Below, one piece after another: positions 22,846-36,100 of a DNA stretch of 64,000 nt; position 1 is the first letter of the stretch, and every line of letters starts with the position of its first letter. Source of the DNA: Lottia gigantea (taxonomy: Eukaryota > Mollusca > Gastropoda > Lottiidae). A program made the translations under genes and the position numbers. The notes below the pieces were generated by a model. The model made no database searches, had not been told where the DNA came from, and saw only the letters and a program-made list of their open reading frames with translations. The stretch is taken from contig NW_008710049.1 of assembly GCF_000327385.1 (NCBI RefSeq), positions 1,987,079 through 2,051,078 of the forward strand, in the 5' to 3' direction.

Positions 22846-24703
22846 AGTGATTAGATTGGCCGTTTCTGGGTTAAGGCACGATTGGTCAAATGAATGGCTA
22901 ACCTGGAACTTTGATTCGTTTGAATAAGTTATAAGTTAATTGGGTTTTGTTATGGCCATCGATTGTTGCGACAGATATGTTTTCAGAATGAAAGTTAACT
23001 ATTATAGTAGTTAGTCCATAGAGGAAATCGAAGAGGGCTTCTTCTACAGCTTAATTATTTGGAGTCATCAATACCGTTAAAAAGTTACTGAAGGCACTGT
23101 GAGAGTATGTAACGGCAAATATTCTGCACTGTTTATTTCTTCGTTATTCTCATATATCAAAGGTTGGAGTGAACTGCATCTGGCATGTTATAAAATATTG
23201 ACTTTACATTACCTTTAATAACCATTCCAATAATTTATCTTGTCTTCATGTCAAATTTGTCTCGGATTGTCTCCGATATTGCCTTTCTAATAGGATTAGA
23301 CCATGTTACAGTGTCATCTCTGATAGCTTATCTTGTCCATCTCTCAAAAGGAAGGCAATTTCGATTTCTATGAAGACCATTAACTACTGAAGAGTTGGCG
23401 AGGTAATCTCTTGCCTTGAAGAATATAGACATGATTTCTGGAATATCGATCGTCTTTAGTCACTAGAAGTTAGTTAGTTTGTTAATAAGCAGACAGCTCA
23501 AGTTAAAACCTAACTCTTCTTTTTCTTATCTTTAGTCAAAGCGACACACCCACACTGAGGAAGAATGAAAATTTTTTACCAAAATAATACTTATGTACCA
23601 CGAATATGCCATCTCCTGGAATGATGAGCATTGATACTGAATGATTTCAAACTGACTTAGAATGCGTATCAATTCATTACATGTAAATGTTAATGGCATG
23701 TGGCAACCTTTTTCCAACAACCAAGCTGATGTCATTAGAAACCATTTTAGTTTCTTCTATCAATGCAATTTGTTATGTGTTTTGCCCGACGATTTGGCCT
23801 CCATAGAAAACTACCATAGAATCACAATCTGCAAACTAGTTAAACACGGTCGTTTTTATTGCTTTTTGGAAAGACGAAAGTTATTTAATATATTATATAA
23901 TAATTAAGTACGCAGCTGATAACTTTAGTGAAAACCTTTGACAGATTTGCTCGAGCAATGCAATTTTCTCATATATCTTTATACTTTTTAACTTACTGCT
24001 ATCAAATTATTGATCCATACGTACAGTGTAATGTACCATTTGATATAGCAATTGTCATACTAGTTTTACTTTCTGATCGATGAGACCTCGATGAGGATCT
24101 GCCATACCTCATTACCCATTATCAATGGGACATTGTCGATTCTCATACTGACTATAAAAGCTATTATGAACATCAGCACAAAGCCCTTTTAGAACCAATG
24201 GGCTCATCAGAATAGCTAGTCGGAATGAGTTTAAATGATCAAGATTGGTTGATATCGAAGGAATATAGAAATATGAGGGAATTCTAGTGCTAGATCGTGA
24301 ATTATTCATTTCTTGTTTTGGACCTGGCACCAGCTAGTCTAAGTAGCACCGGCTAATTATTGAGCACATCAATATACAATATACACTGACGAGAATGATT
24401 TCATATTAGTGATATATAATAATATAACCTTGTATATTCAGACAAATAATCAATATTGCACTGAATAAACAATACGGTTACGATTCAGATCCAGATATTT
24501 TGTTTTTCGGTGGGTGACCCTACGATCTGACGAAATTGTTATGCCTCTCTTGTTGTTGATCATTTAATATGCAACCAATCAATTACTCTACTACATAAAA
24601 GATTTTCAATTCGTTTTTGATTGGTAAGTAACAATTATGCCAATGTTTAATGCTTTTTGGCAAATTTAGTAACCTGCTGGAAAATACAAATGCAACAGCC
24701 AGT

Positions 24704-25820
24704 GGGGTTATTCAGTTAAGCCGCAGAAACGTTTGCGGACCCGCTAAGCCCACGCAAACCAGACGCAACTATTCGGTCCGATTCACAAAGGCCACGCTTA
24801 TTAGCTGCGCAATTCAGCACGCTAATCGGAATATTTAGCGCGTTTCGAATAGCTCCCGTATACACCTATCACTGCATAAAAATGGCCTTGTTGCCTGCTG
24901 CAAAGGAAGATGCTCGCCGGAAAATTCACCAAAATAGAATATTCGAGGAACAGAATAAACCTCTTAGATGTATAATAGACATTATAATGACACGGGCTTA
25001 TTAACAAGTGGTTGCCCAGCAAGATAAGCCCACTTCTCTGATACATTTTCAGTATATCATGGTCGCACTAAAAATCTAACTTGTCCAAGATATTGTGGAT
25101 TTGAACCAACACAAAATTTCTTAAAATTCTGACACAAACTGTTAGCTCTATAACGTTCACAGGCAATATTTAACATAATGGTGTATCATTAAAATCAGAT
25201 GAAATCTTAATTGTCTCTATTCATGATCAAATTTTGACGCATCAAGGGCAATAACTGAAAAACCGTTCATCGTAAAAATCACCAAATTCGAACTTGACCC
25301 ATATCTCATCATTCTAAATGATTTCACCGAATCACCGAACAGACGGACGAACAGGGGCGACGACCAAATACGGTCACAATATAATGTGGGGGTGTAAAAA
25401 GGTATGCAACGCCCGTTAATTTTGAAAGTCATTGACTTGATCTAAGGTGGCGATTCTCCGCAAACTGACTTACTTGCTGCACTGCAGGTATTGTGTGCTT
25501 TGTGTTAAATTTTCAACACGTCAGCGGAGATCTTTGTGGGATTAGCCAAGCATCCGTTTCCCACATAGTCAACCGGGATGCAGCTTCACTAGCAAGAAGA
25601 AGCAGGGAAATAAATTTGAGCTCAACATGCAATAATGTTTTTCAATGTTATCAACAACTGCTAATGTTGTATGTGTTCGTGAAGTAGTGGCCAATTACGT
25701 CAGTAAGTTTGCGTGGTGACTAATACTTACAATAGCGTTGGCCTTGCGTTTGCTGGTGCTTCTGTGAATAGCGAACGCCACGTTAACTCCACGCAACGCT
25801 AAAATTAGTGAATAACCCCC
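24704..25820 (+). mobile_element. Decayed PIF/Harbinger DNA transposon
   Basis: The ends are short inverted repeats (GGGGTTATTCA at 24704, TGAATAACCCC at the right end), with GC-rich ACGCAA-bearing subterminal DNA on both sides. Two transposase pieces remain. At 24882-25004 is a 40-residue piece with NRIFEEQNKPL, like the N-terminus of Harbinger transposases. At 25517-25612 is the helix-turn-helix region (FQHVSGDLCGISQASVSHIV). The catalytic DDE part is absent. Unrelated repeat-like DNA (about 25210-25400) sits between the pieces. The expected 3-bp target duplication is not clear. Confidence 0.72.
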
Positions 25821-26329
25821 AGATCTGCATTTTAGTCAGATTCCTGAGTTGAATGCAATTGATGTGAGTGTAAATTGTGAAGTGCGAGGTATTTAAATGA
25901 AAATGTGGAAAGATTTAGTGAATGGAATTTGCAAAGATCGTATTTTCATCATTTTTATGGCTGACAATGTGTCCTTCAGATACACATAAAGGATATAATA
26001 GCAAGCCTTAAATGCCGAAGATCTAAAGAACATTTATTAAATCTTCTTTATACTCGACTTCATTACCGTTTTCTATCAATTCAAACATCGTTTATATTTA
26101 TGTCCAAAGCTTCTGAGGTCAATGTCTGTCAGAAAACATTGGATGTAAACCTAATCTGAATACTCGTATGAATAAATACATATTTAATACATTGATGTTA
26201 TTAGGCCAACAATAAAATATGACATTATTTGAACTATGTTAAGAAATAAAGATGATATTGTCATGGTTTATTCATTATCTTACTACCCTAGAATAATTGG
26301 TTATGATGCTTATTGTTGATAAATTTGAC

Positions 26330-26562
26330 CTTTTTGACAACTATAGCAACTGAAGTTCACATGAGTTCGTTTCCATCAGCTAGTCCTTGGCCAGACCTTT
26401 TGGCATCGATCTTTCCCGGATTATCTTTTCCGATTTACGACTGGTTAGACGGGAATAATGAGGTCACAACACTTAGGCCTACACTCGACGCAGAGCCCAC
26501 GACCGCCATTCGTTCGACATAACGAGCAAATGTAAAGTTTCCAACGCTCTAACCGACCGTGC
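26330..26562 (-). mobile_element. Possible tRNA-derived SINE
   Basis: The reverse strand carries GGTCGGTTAGAGCGTTGG (complement near 26542-26560), a good match to a tRNA A-box/D-loop region. A diverged B-box-like GGGCTCTGCGTCGAG lies near 26484-26498. The B box is weak and the 3' end undefined. Confidence 0.4.
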
Positions 26563-27502
26563 TTTACTGCAATTTTAAAGCAAACTGGACACATCATAAA
26601 TTAACCCTTCTTTAGGCTCTGATGCTGGTCCAGCCCAGCCTGAAGATTTGCTCTTCTCAAAGCAATTGAATTTTGGCGTTCAGTTTTCAAGCCGTAAGTA
26701 TAACACTTATACCAAGTCATTTCATATGAGAATCGCAGACACATAGATCAGTCAAGATTTCTCCAGCTGGGTCTGAAATTACGAAATGACTCGTGTGTGG
26801 TTCAGTATAAAATTGCACAATACATCGAAGTAAGCACGAGTAATGCAATATATATTTGAGCTTACAGCTGTATGTCTCATTTTGTCAATTTAGAGTTTGA
26901 TATTAGACAATATTGACTAACAACATTCCACAGATGACAACCAGTTGTCAATGTGCCATCTTTGTTGATATCTACCATTTTCTGTGTGATGTCTGTTCAT
27001 AAACCTAGACACGAGACACGTCAGGGAATTCATTAGGTCTAATACTCGTTTAGAAATCAATTAAGCTTACTAATGATGCCCTTTAATTCACGTTTTGGAT
27101 GCATACGATTACGACAATATATACATCATAATATGATTATAATTCTGACCTACATGCACTTTTTTCTTGGTTTAGCTGAAAAAACCCAGCGTATTTCACC
27201 GCTTGGCGTCATTCCTCTTTATTAGTTCAATCATGAGCACAAAAACGCCCAATCCATTTGATTCATTTTGATAGTGATTTATCTTTTCTGTTGGTTATGA
27301 TTTAAATCGGTATTTTATATCTCTAGCTGTAACTGTTTGTTTTCAGGAATTTGCCCGAGTCATTGACTGGGTGAATTAATGTTTTTATTTTCAATCTTGG
27401 TACATATATAATGGATTCAGATTATAAGTTTGAAGCGTCTTTCTAGCACTTATATTATTGAATTCAGATTACAAACAAAACAAAATTTTTTCAATATGCA
27501 TC

Positions 27503-27590
27503 GTATCACAAATACGGGGTTTAACATGGTCTCGAGGAAGTATGACGAATGGGGGCGTGGTTTGAACACGGTGGGTAGTATGCAATGGCG
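27503..27590 (+). repeat. Dispersed repeat, copy 1
   Basis: This segment matches the reverse complement of about 56880-56960. Shared blocks in order include CGTATC, AATAC, AAGTATGACGAATG and GTGGTTTG, then ACACG. The translated frames also match (KYDEWGRGLNTV against KYDECGCGLDTM), so it may be a remnant of a mobile-element ORF; the family is unknown. Confidence 0.55.
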
Positions 27591-28453
27591 GTTGCAGAAC
27601 ATTGGATTTTTTTCGAAAAAAAAATGGTATAAATCCTACTTTTGTGCAATTTGAAAGAGTAATGCATATTTTTACACAAAAATGTATATTTGGGCGTTTT
27701 AATGCATGCCTCCCTTGGAATCTTCATTGGTGGTCACTAAAAAATTCTAGAGCAATCAATCTGATCAGCAATTTTAGTAAACTTGTGTGACATTTTATAT
27801 ACGTTTTTCATATCCATTTAACACTTTAACCTATTACAGCTGACATTTCACTCTTGAATCACAGCTTAGAATTTTAAAATCTGATCTGAAATTCGCTGAT
27901 GAGTAGACAAAGTTTAAACAGTGTCTTAATACAGTATTTATCCGTTTTTCCATTAACTTTCAAAACACTCGACAAATACTGTTGCATTAAAATCATTTTG
28001 GAATCTTTATGGCTTTCCGAGATTACCAGTTTAATCTGCTTAATCATGTAAAAGTTTCTGCGTGTCATTTAAGTTCCAAGAGGTTATATGTTCCTGATAT
28101 TTCTGTGTATCGCTGAAAACTCAGTGATTTAAAAACAAGTTTTCAATGAATTGAAATAATCAAATATTATTCTCCTCTGAGTAACGTAATGATACTGTAC
28201 GATGCACTTTGGAATCTGAACCATTTCCATGGGAAGAACATGAAGCAAATGAGACTTCAACCAAACATTACAGGCTTCAAGGTTCGCCATCCGTTTGACC
28301 AATCATCAAATAAGCAAGTACTCTTCAGTTCGGTTCTCCTGTAATTGCAAAAAGGTTCCGCAAAAGTGGTAGTTGCCACCACTTTCAGACCATTTTTATC
28401 GTTAACATTGATAATAGAAAATATCATATCGGCATTAACAACACATTAATTAC

Positions 28454-28701
28454 AGGCGGACCAGACGTAGGATTTTGATTCTGGTAATCGATACAGATGA
28501 TGGCCTGGTACCGGATGGGGCACAGGGACAATCCAAAATATCCAGAAATATTTTGATAGACTGAGGATTCATTAATATAGCCTTTATATTTGGCTTTTGT
28601 CATGGTGAAATTCTCAAAATCTAGCGATCCAAATATGAATAGAGTCAAATCCCGAAAAACGTGATCTTTTGAGTCTGGTCTTAGCCGTGACGATATCACA
28701 T
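28454..28701 (-). CDS. Unidentified exon-like open segment
   Basis: The reverse strand has an acceptor-like CATACAG, then 82 open codons (VISSRLRPDSKDHVF onward, including YKGYINESSVYQNISGYFG and DYQNQNPTSGPP), then a donor-like GTAATT. The residue mix looks protein-like and the segment is less AT-rich than its flanks. I do not recognise the family, and no partner exon was found nearby. It may be an exon of an unknown gene, a pseudogene or a transposon remnant, or chance. Confidence 0.22.
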
Positions 28702-30598
28702 CTGTATGCAGGGTAGGGTCAGATTTGTCTGGCTATGATCATAACCATCATTGTAAATTGTGCCGTACCATTTGGAAAATCAACCTCATCATTATAATTT
28801 TGTAAATCGGATCAAGATTCTCACAATCATCATTCTCTTTTCTTGAGTTGAGTTGAAAAGTCTGACTCCTATAAAAACAAAGACAGGAACTTCATGGGGG
28901 AAATGTTCCGTTAATTATTGATTTGAATTTGTTGCTTAAGTCTTTTTTTTATATCGTGTTATAATTGACAGGCAAGGCTTATACACTATTTCCCATATAT
29001 ACACTTTCCAGACAGAATAATTGAATGAATGTCAATTTGACGACATGTTGGACTTCATGAAAGCCCTTTCAACTCTTGTAATATGATATTTTTCAACAAA
29101 CAAATTACTTATAATTTACTCTTCACTGAACAATTCCTAGTCAAATTTTCACTAGTTGGAATTTTCACTAGTTGGAATTTTCACTTTTTGAAACTAAATT
29201 TTGACAAATATATATACAAGAGATTTTCCAATTTTATTTATAACTGCCAAAAGCCTGATTTAATGTCAAATAAGTAATGTATTTTTCAAATTGAAATATT
29301 TTCACTTTAGGTTTAAAAGAACAGGGAAAAAAATGAATTCGAGATTTCGATTTCGTTCAGATTTGTCAAATCAAGGCATTTTCTATAACTTTGGTCTTTG
29401 TTTTTGCGAATGAAAGTCGTGAACTAACGAAATATTTGACTTTTCTCTGTCAATAAGCTAACATTTTCGTTTGAATGATGGGATAGTTTTAACTGAATTT
29501 TAATTTTACTTGGTTACTGGTGATTTCAGTTTTTTGACGACAAGAATTTATTTCTATTTAAGGATAAAACATCGACATGATCAGTTTGAAGTTTAAATTA
29601 CATCTATATATGTCAGCCAAATGTACCAAACCGCTCATAGAAAGCGAATAGATGTGATTGGCTTCATATGAATGCAAGAAAATGTCGGCTAATATGCGGC
29701 ACAACTAGTTCTTGTTGAGATCCTGAGCATTTTTTGAAAAAAATCGTTGTGAAACCTTACAACAATATATTTGATGTCTTTCAAAAGTAGGAATGTTGTA
29801 GTATGTAGTGAATGCGTTGTTTTAGAGTTTTGTATGATCCGGATTTGATTTAGTCGTAACGAGAGTTTTATCACAGTAATTTCTTATCTTTATAGCTGTA
29901 AGGTTAGGAGTGGGCCATCGTTGCATGCTGGTATTCTGGATTGCCACCATGCGATGAACCGATTCTAACTTTATAAGTGGAAGTGGATTATATAGATATT
30001 AACATTTACCTGACCACATGATCGGATCACCTTAACCTAATTAAATAAAATTCTCGGAATAACCGATTCACGATAAATTCAGGACTCTTCATAATCATCA
30101 ACGTTCAATTGCCCTTCAAGTGAGTGGTTCTTTACAAAAAGGTCCTTGGGACATCTCTACTTCTCTCCAGCAATAATGTGTCCTAAAGTATGTCCCTCCT
30201 AGTTTCAACTCGTACTATTGCGATTACCTTACCTATTACCTTGCCAGATTATGACGTCATTATCTCAAATATTTCAAGCCAAATGGTTTTTAGCAAAAAT
30301 CCCAACAACTTCTAGATAAGATTCTTCTTAAATGTAAGGAACCAGAGACGTCAGAAGGGAAACAACAAAGGCCAGAAGTGTCCAGGATATACCGACAAAG
30401 GTTCGAATACCTCGTTTGAATCCACTAAATACATTTCATTGTAAGGATTTCCAAAAGGATGTGTCACCGACATTATTGATTTTACTAACATTTTCTCACA
30501 TTAAAAAGAAATAAAACAGGAATTCCATTATTTGAAATGTCAGAGTGGTAAAACGATTAACTGCTTGGTTAAATACATTCTTCACAGCGCAATTCTCT

Positions 30599-30645
30599 AA
30601 TAGCGGAAACACGGTAAGATGGCAAGATGCTGTGTTTCCTGCTAT
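30599..30645. repeat. Short hairpin
   Basis: AATAGCGGAAACAC and GTGTTTCCTGCTATT form a ~14-bp stem around an ~18-nt loop. Nothing nearby assigns a role. Confidence 0.5.
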
Positions 30646-32972
30646 TCTACGAACTCAGATCGTGTGAGCACATCTTTTACAAGCTGGTCTAGCTTGAAAT
30701 TTAAGTAAACTACAAAGAACATTTTGAAATAATGAATAGAATAAATCCATTAACTGACAATGACAAGAGATTCTCGAAAAACAAGGTGGGTAATTGGAAT
30801 ATGGACAATGGGATATAATTTCAGAATTAGTCTGAAGAAGAAAGTGGATGAAATTAATATCCTATACAATAATTATGATTTTATTATAATTATCATAAAT
30901 TGTTATTATTACTGTCGTTACAATAAAGAAATGTTTAAGAATATTCACCAATTTTGTTTTTTTCTATTAATGTTAGTAGAGGGAGTAATCCTTATTGTAT
31001 GAACTTCATGTGATTATATCTTTTCCAAAAACAGTATAATGTTCACCATTAGTCTTGTAAACAATTGTGACTATGATAAGAATGTTGCACACACTGAAGT
31101 ATAATGTCTAACACAATTGCTCACAATCCGGTTGTAACTTCCTGTATCACACGCAAACAGCATTTATATAGAATTCAAGTGGCCATTTGCCATCGACTTT
31201 CTACTCAGCTCATATTATAATCATACCCAAGAGAAATTGAACTCAGACTTTAGATGTATTTCTTGGCGACCACATGCAATAATAGCTGCATTAACTTTTA
31301 TTTACATAATATGCAATATATCTCGCGTGTGAATGTTACATTTCATGTGTTATTTTAAGGCACCAAGAATTAGCATTATCCAATATTAAAGTCAAGTGTA
31401 GTGAAGGATTTAGAATTGCATTATTCTTTACCATTATTAAAATGTTAGAATATCAAAAACATTGCCCTGAAGGATTTTAGATTTGATATTTAAAATGTCA
31501 ACATCAAAACTTGAAGTTCTCTCATGTTTCTGTACAAGAACTGTCGAGAAAGCAAAAAAGGCTGTAGGATGAAACTGGTCCATCATGGTAAATGATGAGT
31601 TTTATCAAGTGCAGTCATTGGAATAAAGGTACTAATCAGACAGCTTATCACTATTATAGAATCTAAATGATGGCAAGAAATGTGTTTGGTTGATATTTTC
31701 GAATATGAAAAATATTACAAGTACATAATTGCAATAAGAAAAAACCATACCGAGCTATCACAATATATTTTGTAACACAGATTATTCAAATCTTTTTATC
31801 GTTATGTTTTATCAGCCTTATTCTGGAAAACTTCATTAAGTTAAAATCAAAATTTGAGAAAATACAGTAATCTGATTGGATAATAAAACTTAATTTAAAA
31901 TCGATTTGAGTATTTGACCAATCAGATGACCGGAACACTAAAATCATCCTAAGTTAATATTTCGAGAATATAAGATTGATGAAGTCTTGGGTAATCTGTG
32001 AGTAATTTGTCTGAAAACTATATAATTACGGTCGATCCTAACATTGATAATAATATAGATAGTTGTCTTGAAGTAGACAGTTTGACTCGACTCTACTTCG
32101 CATATATCATTTCGTAAGTTCAATTGAACTGACTGTAAAGTTATTGTCTGTAACGTTATAGGAAAACTCAGCGAAGCGTTGTTAGAAAATGAAGATTTCT
32201 GATGGATGATTTATATATTCTCTAAGGACCACACATCGGTAGACATAATCTTTATATCTACTCAATTGGAATTATTGCTTGTCATTGTATCACTTATACA
32301 TTGAAATCTCGAGTCTGTGAGTGACATTTTAGATTACAAATTAGACTATTACAATTTCTAAAGACATTAGTATACTAATGTACAAGAATAATATTTTGAT
32401 ACTGTGTTTAAAGGGAAGAAAGGTGAAATATATTCAAAACTAGATACTGCTCTATTTTGATCTACATAGTATCGAAGATTTATTTTAACATCTGTTATTA
32501 TTAGAAAATAATTGTCTTCAACGATGGTTCTAAATTTCTAGAAGACTTTTTGATTTGATTTAAAGTAGGCTGTTCAGGTAGGTACAGCCTGCTAGCGATC
32601 TCAAATTGTCAGTAATTGTTAAAATTGCTATCCAATTGTGGTCTTTTCGGATTTAAAGATTCTATATAAAATAGAAAAAAGCCACTTAAGAACACTTTGT
32701 CGGAATTGTTTGGCCCAAAAGACTTGAGCTTTCACATTTTTTATTACTATTTATTACTACAGTTTCCAATCTTCCAAAATGATTTAAGTATATCTGATGT
32801 AATTTTTTTTTAGAAAACACAAGATATCTGCGTGGATCAAAACATATATTTATAAATATTCATATTCATATTAATAGTCGTTAAAAATAAGGCACATTTC
32901 CAATGTGATCCTTAGTATTTGATACATTCCACAGTCGTCACATCAATTTTTATTTTTACTTTCAGCGACATC

Positions 32973-33148
32973 ATGGCGTCCACCAAATCATTGTTAGCTT
33001 CACCTACAACCCATCGACGACGTTCACGATCTAAATCTCCCAACAGAAAGAAGAAAAGTCATTCTAATATCAGAACATTGGCTATATCAGGACCAGGCGA
33101 TGAGTATACTCTGTCCGATATCAGAAATATACCACATCAGAATGTAGA
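32973..33148 (+). CDS. BAIAP3: BAIAP3-like coding exon 1
   Basis: This exon encodes residues 1-58 plus two bases (MASTKSLLASPTTHRRRSRS onward). It is basic and Ser/Arg-rich, then SGPGDEYTLSDIRNIP. The exon proper begins at 32966 after TTTCAG, so seven 5' untranslated bases precede the ATG. The donor is GTAAGT. An earlier in-frame ATG at 32919 lies in the intron. Confidence 0.82.
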
Positions 33149-36100
33149 GTAAGTACTCACTTTGTATATATTATCTATGTATTAAGGATGGGTTTCCTTG
33201 TTTTTTTGTGACAAATTAAGCAAACAATGTCATTAATTGGTGTTTTAACCAATCATAATTGTCTGTGTGTGTACAGTCTGGTTAAACCAAAAAATACTTT
33301 TTGACCTTTCTTGATCGGTCACTCATTGGAATTCTGCTGGTAATTATCTACTAATTTAATCAAATTATGAATTGATTATGAACATGTGAGACAAACTGGT
33401 ATTTTTCCAAGTCATTAGAGCACCTCTACGTTTTATTATTAGCATTTTCATTTTCATAATTTTTTAAAAACTGTTAAATTCCTGTTTGTGGCATCTCTTC
33501 ACACTCTTTTCTAAATGATTTGGCACTGATTGTGTAATCAGACATGTATTCTATTTATAAAACTGATCAATCGCTTAATGCATTGGCGTTTGCTACCTTA
33601 TCATCTGATCCAATTATTATTACACTAAATCATGTTGTACGGCGTTTTAGTTTTAATATTGATCGGACGCGAACTCTCTTCCAGTTTTTTAATCATGATA
33701 AAGGGAAGTAACTTCAGTGAGAATATTTTACAGAAATGTTATTGTGCAATGAAAAGCACTTGGCCAGATCAGAGATACTTTATAATAGATATCTGTAAAT
33801 AAATGATATTATATGACCTTGTAAGCTTATTACAGAATGGATTTTTGGTTTTTCAAACACAATTTTCCTCTTTCAAATATAATAGCGGCATACATTTCAA
33901 TGATTGCATTATAGATGGCGTCGTTTGTTTTAATTAGCTCAATCAGATGCAGAAAAGTTGGACCTGAATCTTTCATTTCATATTGTTCTGAATAAGGTAA
34001 TTTAAATCTAATAAATCTTGTTCATCAAATAATTATGAATCTTTCATAAACATAATGTACAGTTCATTTGGATAATATATGTTTGTCTTCAGACTCGCCT
34101 GTCCTCCCTAATGCTTCACTAGGAATTCTTTTATTTTATTAACTCGACAACTGGTATTTAGTGGTCTCGTTAGCAAATGTACAGATATCACTGATAATCC
34201 ATAATTTGATGCTCTGAATGTATATCATTCTGGAAATGTTCCTTCAAAGTATTAATAATAATTGTGAAGAATATTTCGTTATACCTTGACATTGTGAAGA
34301 TGATCTGGGATATGACATATAGTTTTACCCCCAAACGAACTGAGAAAGTATGTTTTTATATGTATATTGTACAGCATTCAAAGGCTCTCCTAGCTCTCTA
34401 GGGAAATATATGGTAACGATAATATACGTTATCTATCATTAATTAGACCACTAATCAACTTGATATAATAATGGTATTGTATAGCCCTTTCTCCAAGGAC
34501 GTCTAATACCTGATTTCAATAGACACCTACAGAAACAAGATTGTTTTTGTCTCGCCTTGAATGTGGTATACTGGATTTCTTTCTTCTGGCTAAGTCTAAA
34601 TCATGTATTTAGCATTCCATTCAAAGTTTATTTGATGATTAAAAGATTTTTATGGACGGGTAAATAATAAAGGTTTACCAGAGGCTAAAACAGCTCAATG
34701 TCATTAGAATTAGAGCACAATTTCGCACCGTTTCCAAAATGACGAAACGAATTGTAATTTAATTTTAATTTGAATGAAAACAAATTTGTGCTGAGTACTA
34801 TCATAGTTTGATTGTCAATGCAACGTAAAACAATGCATGTCGCTGCAATCTGATTGAAATTCAAATTATGGATTTTTTGTTTCCCCTTCTTGCGTTTTTT
34901 TTTTTTTCATTCATGTCTCTCCTGTGCTTGGTCATTTAGTATTCAGCCAATCAATTGTTTTCTTCAATAGAAGATTTCCATAATATTCACAAATTCATTG
35001 TCTGACCAGTGTGTTTGATTAGTGAGCATAAATTATGACAACTTTTGATGCTAATGGGTCAAAATTCAAATGAAACATAATCTGCAGAAAAGACACGAAA
35101 CGTTTCAATTTTAATCTGAACGAAGTCACTGTATTTGATAATATTTGGTAATTTTTTAGTTTTGTTCTCGTTAAAAATCTAAATGATAAAAAAACATGAT
35201 AAAATCGAGAAATTATCGTGGTTTCTTTCTATAAATCACGTCACCCACTCACTAGTTTGCTCCAAGGGAAACGGGATTTTTGGATTTTACTGAATGAATG
35301 CCTACAGATACGTCTATTGTCTGTAGAAACAAAAATACTTTGTCCTTGTGTATCAAAACAAACTCCTAGTTCAGAGTGTCATCAGCAAATCTGCACTAAC
35401 GAACACCTCTTTCATGATGGAGAAATATTTTTAACATATCACTATCAAAATATAACTATTTTCGGAACTGCAGAGCATGACATATATTTTTATTTTTAGA
35501 TCTTTACTTGTGGAATTAATGTTCCAAAGATTAACTATGTGGGATCTTTGAAAGCAGTGACAAGTTGATAAACCCACGCATTTGATGTTAAAATGAGATG
35601 TTTACTTAAAAAAGTTACCTATTTTCTTTTTTGGCGTTAAATTAACAGCAAGTTTCTTTAAGTTGAAAATGAACACGCTAATAGTTATATGAATAGTGTG
35701 TTATAATGACTTGGATAAATACCAGTCTGTCTCCCATGTCCATAATTAATTCATATTTAGCTAAATTAGAAGAGCAGATAAAGTCTCTTTTTGTTTATCC
35801 AGACTGTACATACTTGACATTTATGTTTGATTAAAACTCTTAATTATATGCAATAAGAACATAATGATATGATTAAGAATACGTGATAATTCATTAGAAA
35901 CACCAATTAATTATATAGTTTGCTTAATTTGACACTAAAAAAATAAAGAAACCCATCTTTAAGGGACACATTTCTCTAAAATTTGGTGTATAGTTTCCAT
36001 AAATTTATAAACTACCTTTGAAAATCAGAATGCCCTTTAATGCCGACTTTGGCCAACATATTACAATGATACTGATAATGCTGGTATAATTATTCTGTTC

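Larger units (their letters stand above)
20562..32965. other. Gene-poor stretch upstream of the BAIAP3-like start exon
   Basis: Contents are a MITE fragment (22759-22845), a decayed Harbinger element (24704-25820), a possible SINE (26330-26562), a dispersed repeat (27503-27590) and an unidentified exon-like segment (28454-28701). There are also minor items: three ~16-bp units around 29141-29190 and a hairpin at 30599-30645. The interval 30.65-32.96 kb shows nothing I can support, though a leader exon could hide there. Confidence 0.45.

Noticed and set aside
32919-32972. Earlier in-frame ATG for the BAIAP3-like protein
   Set aside because: A clear acceptor (TTTCAG at 32960-32965) lies between it and the chosen ATG, so the upstream part is intron.
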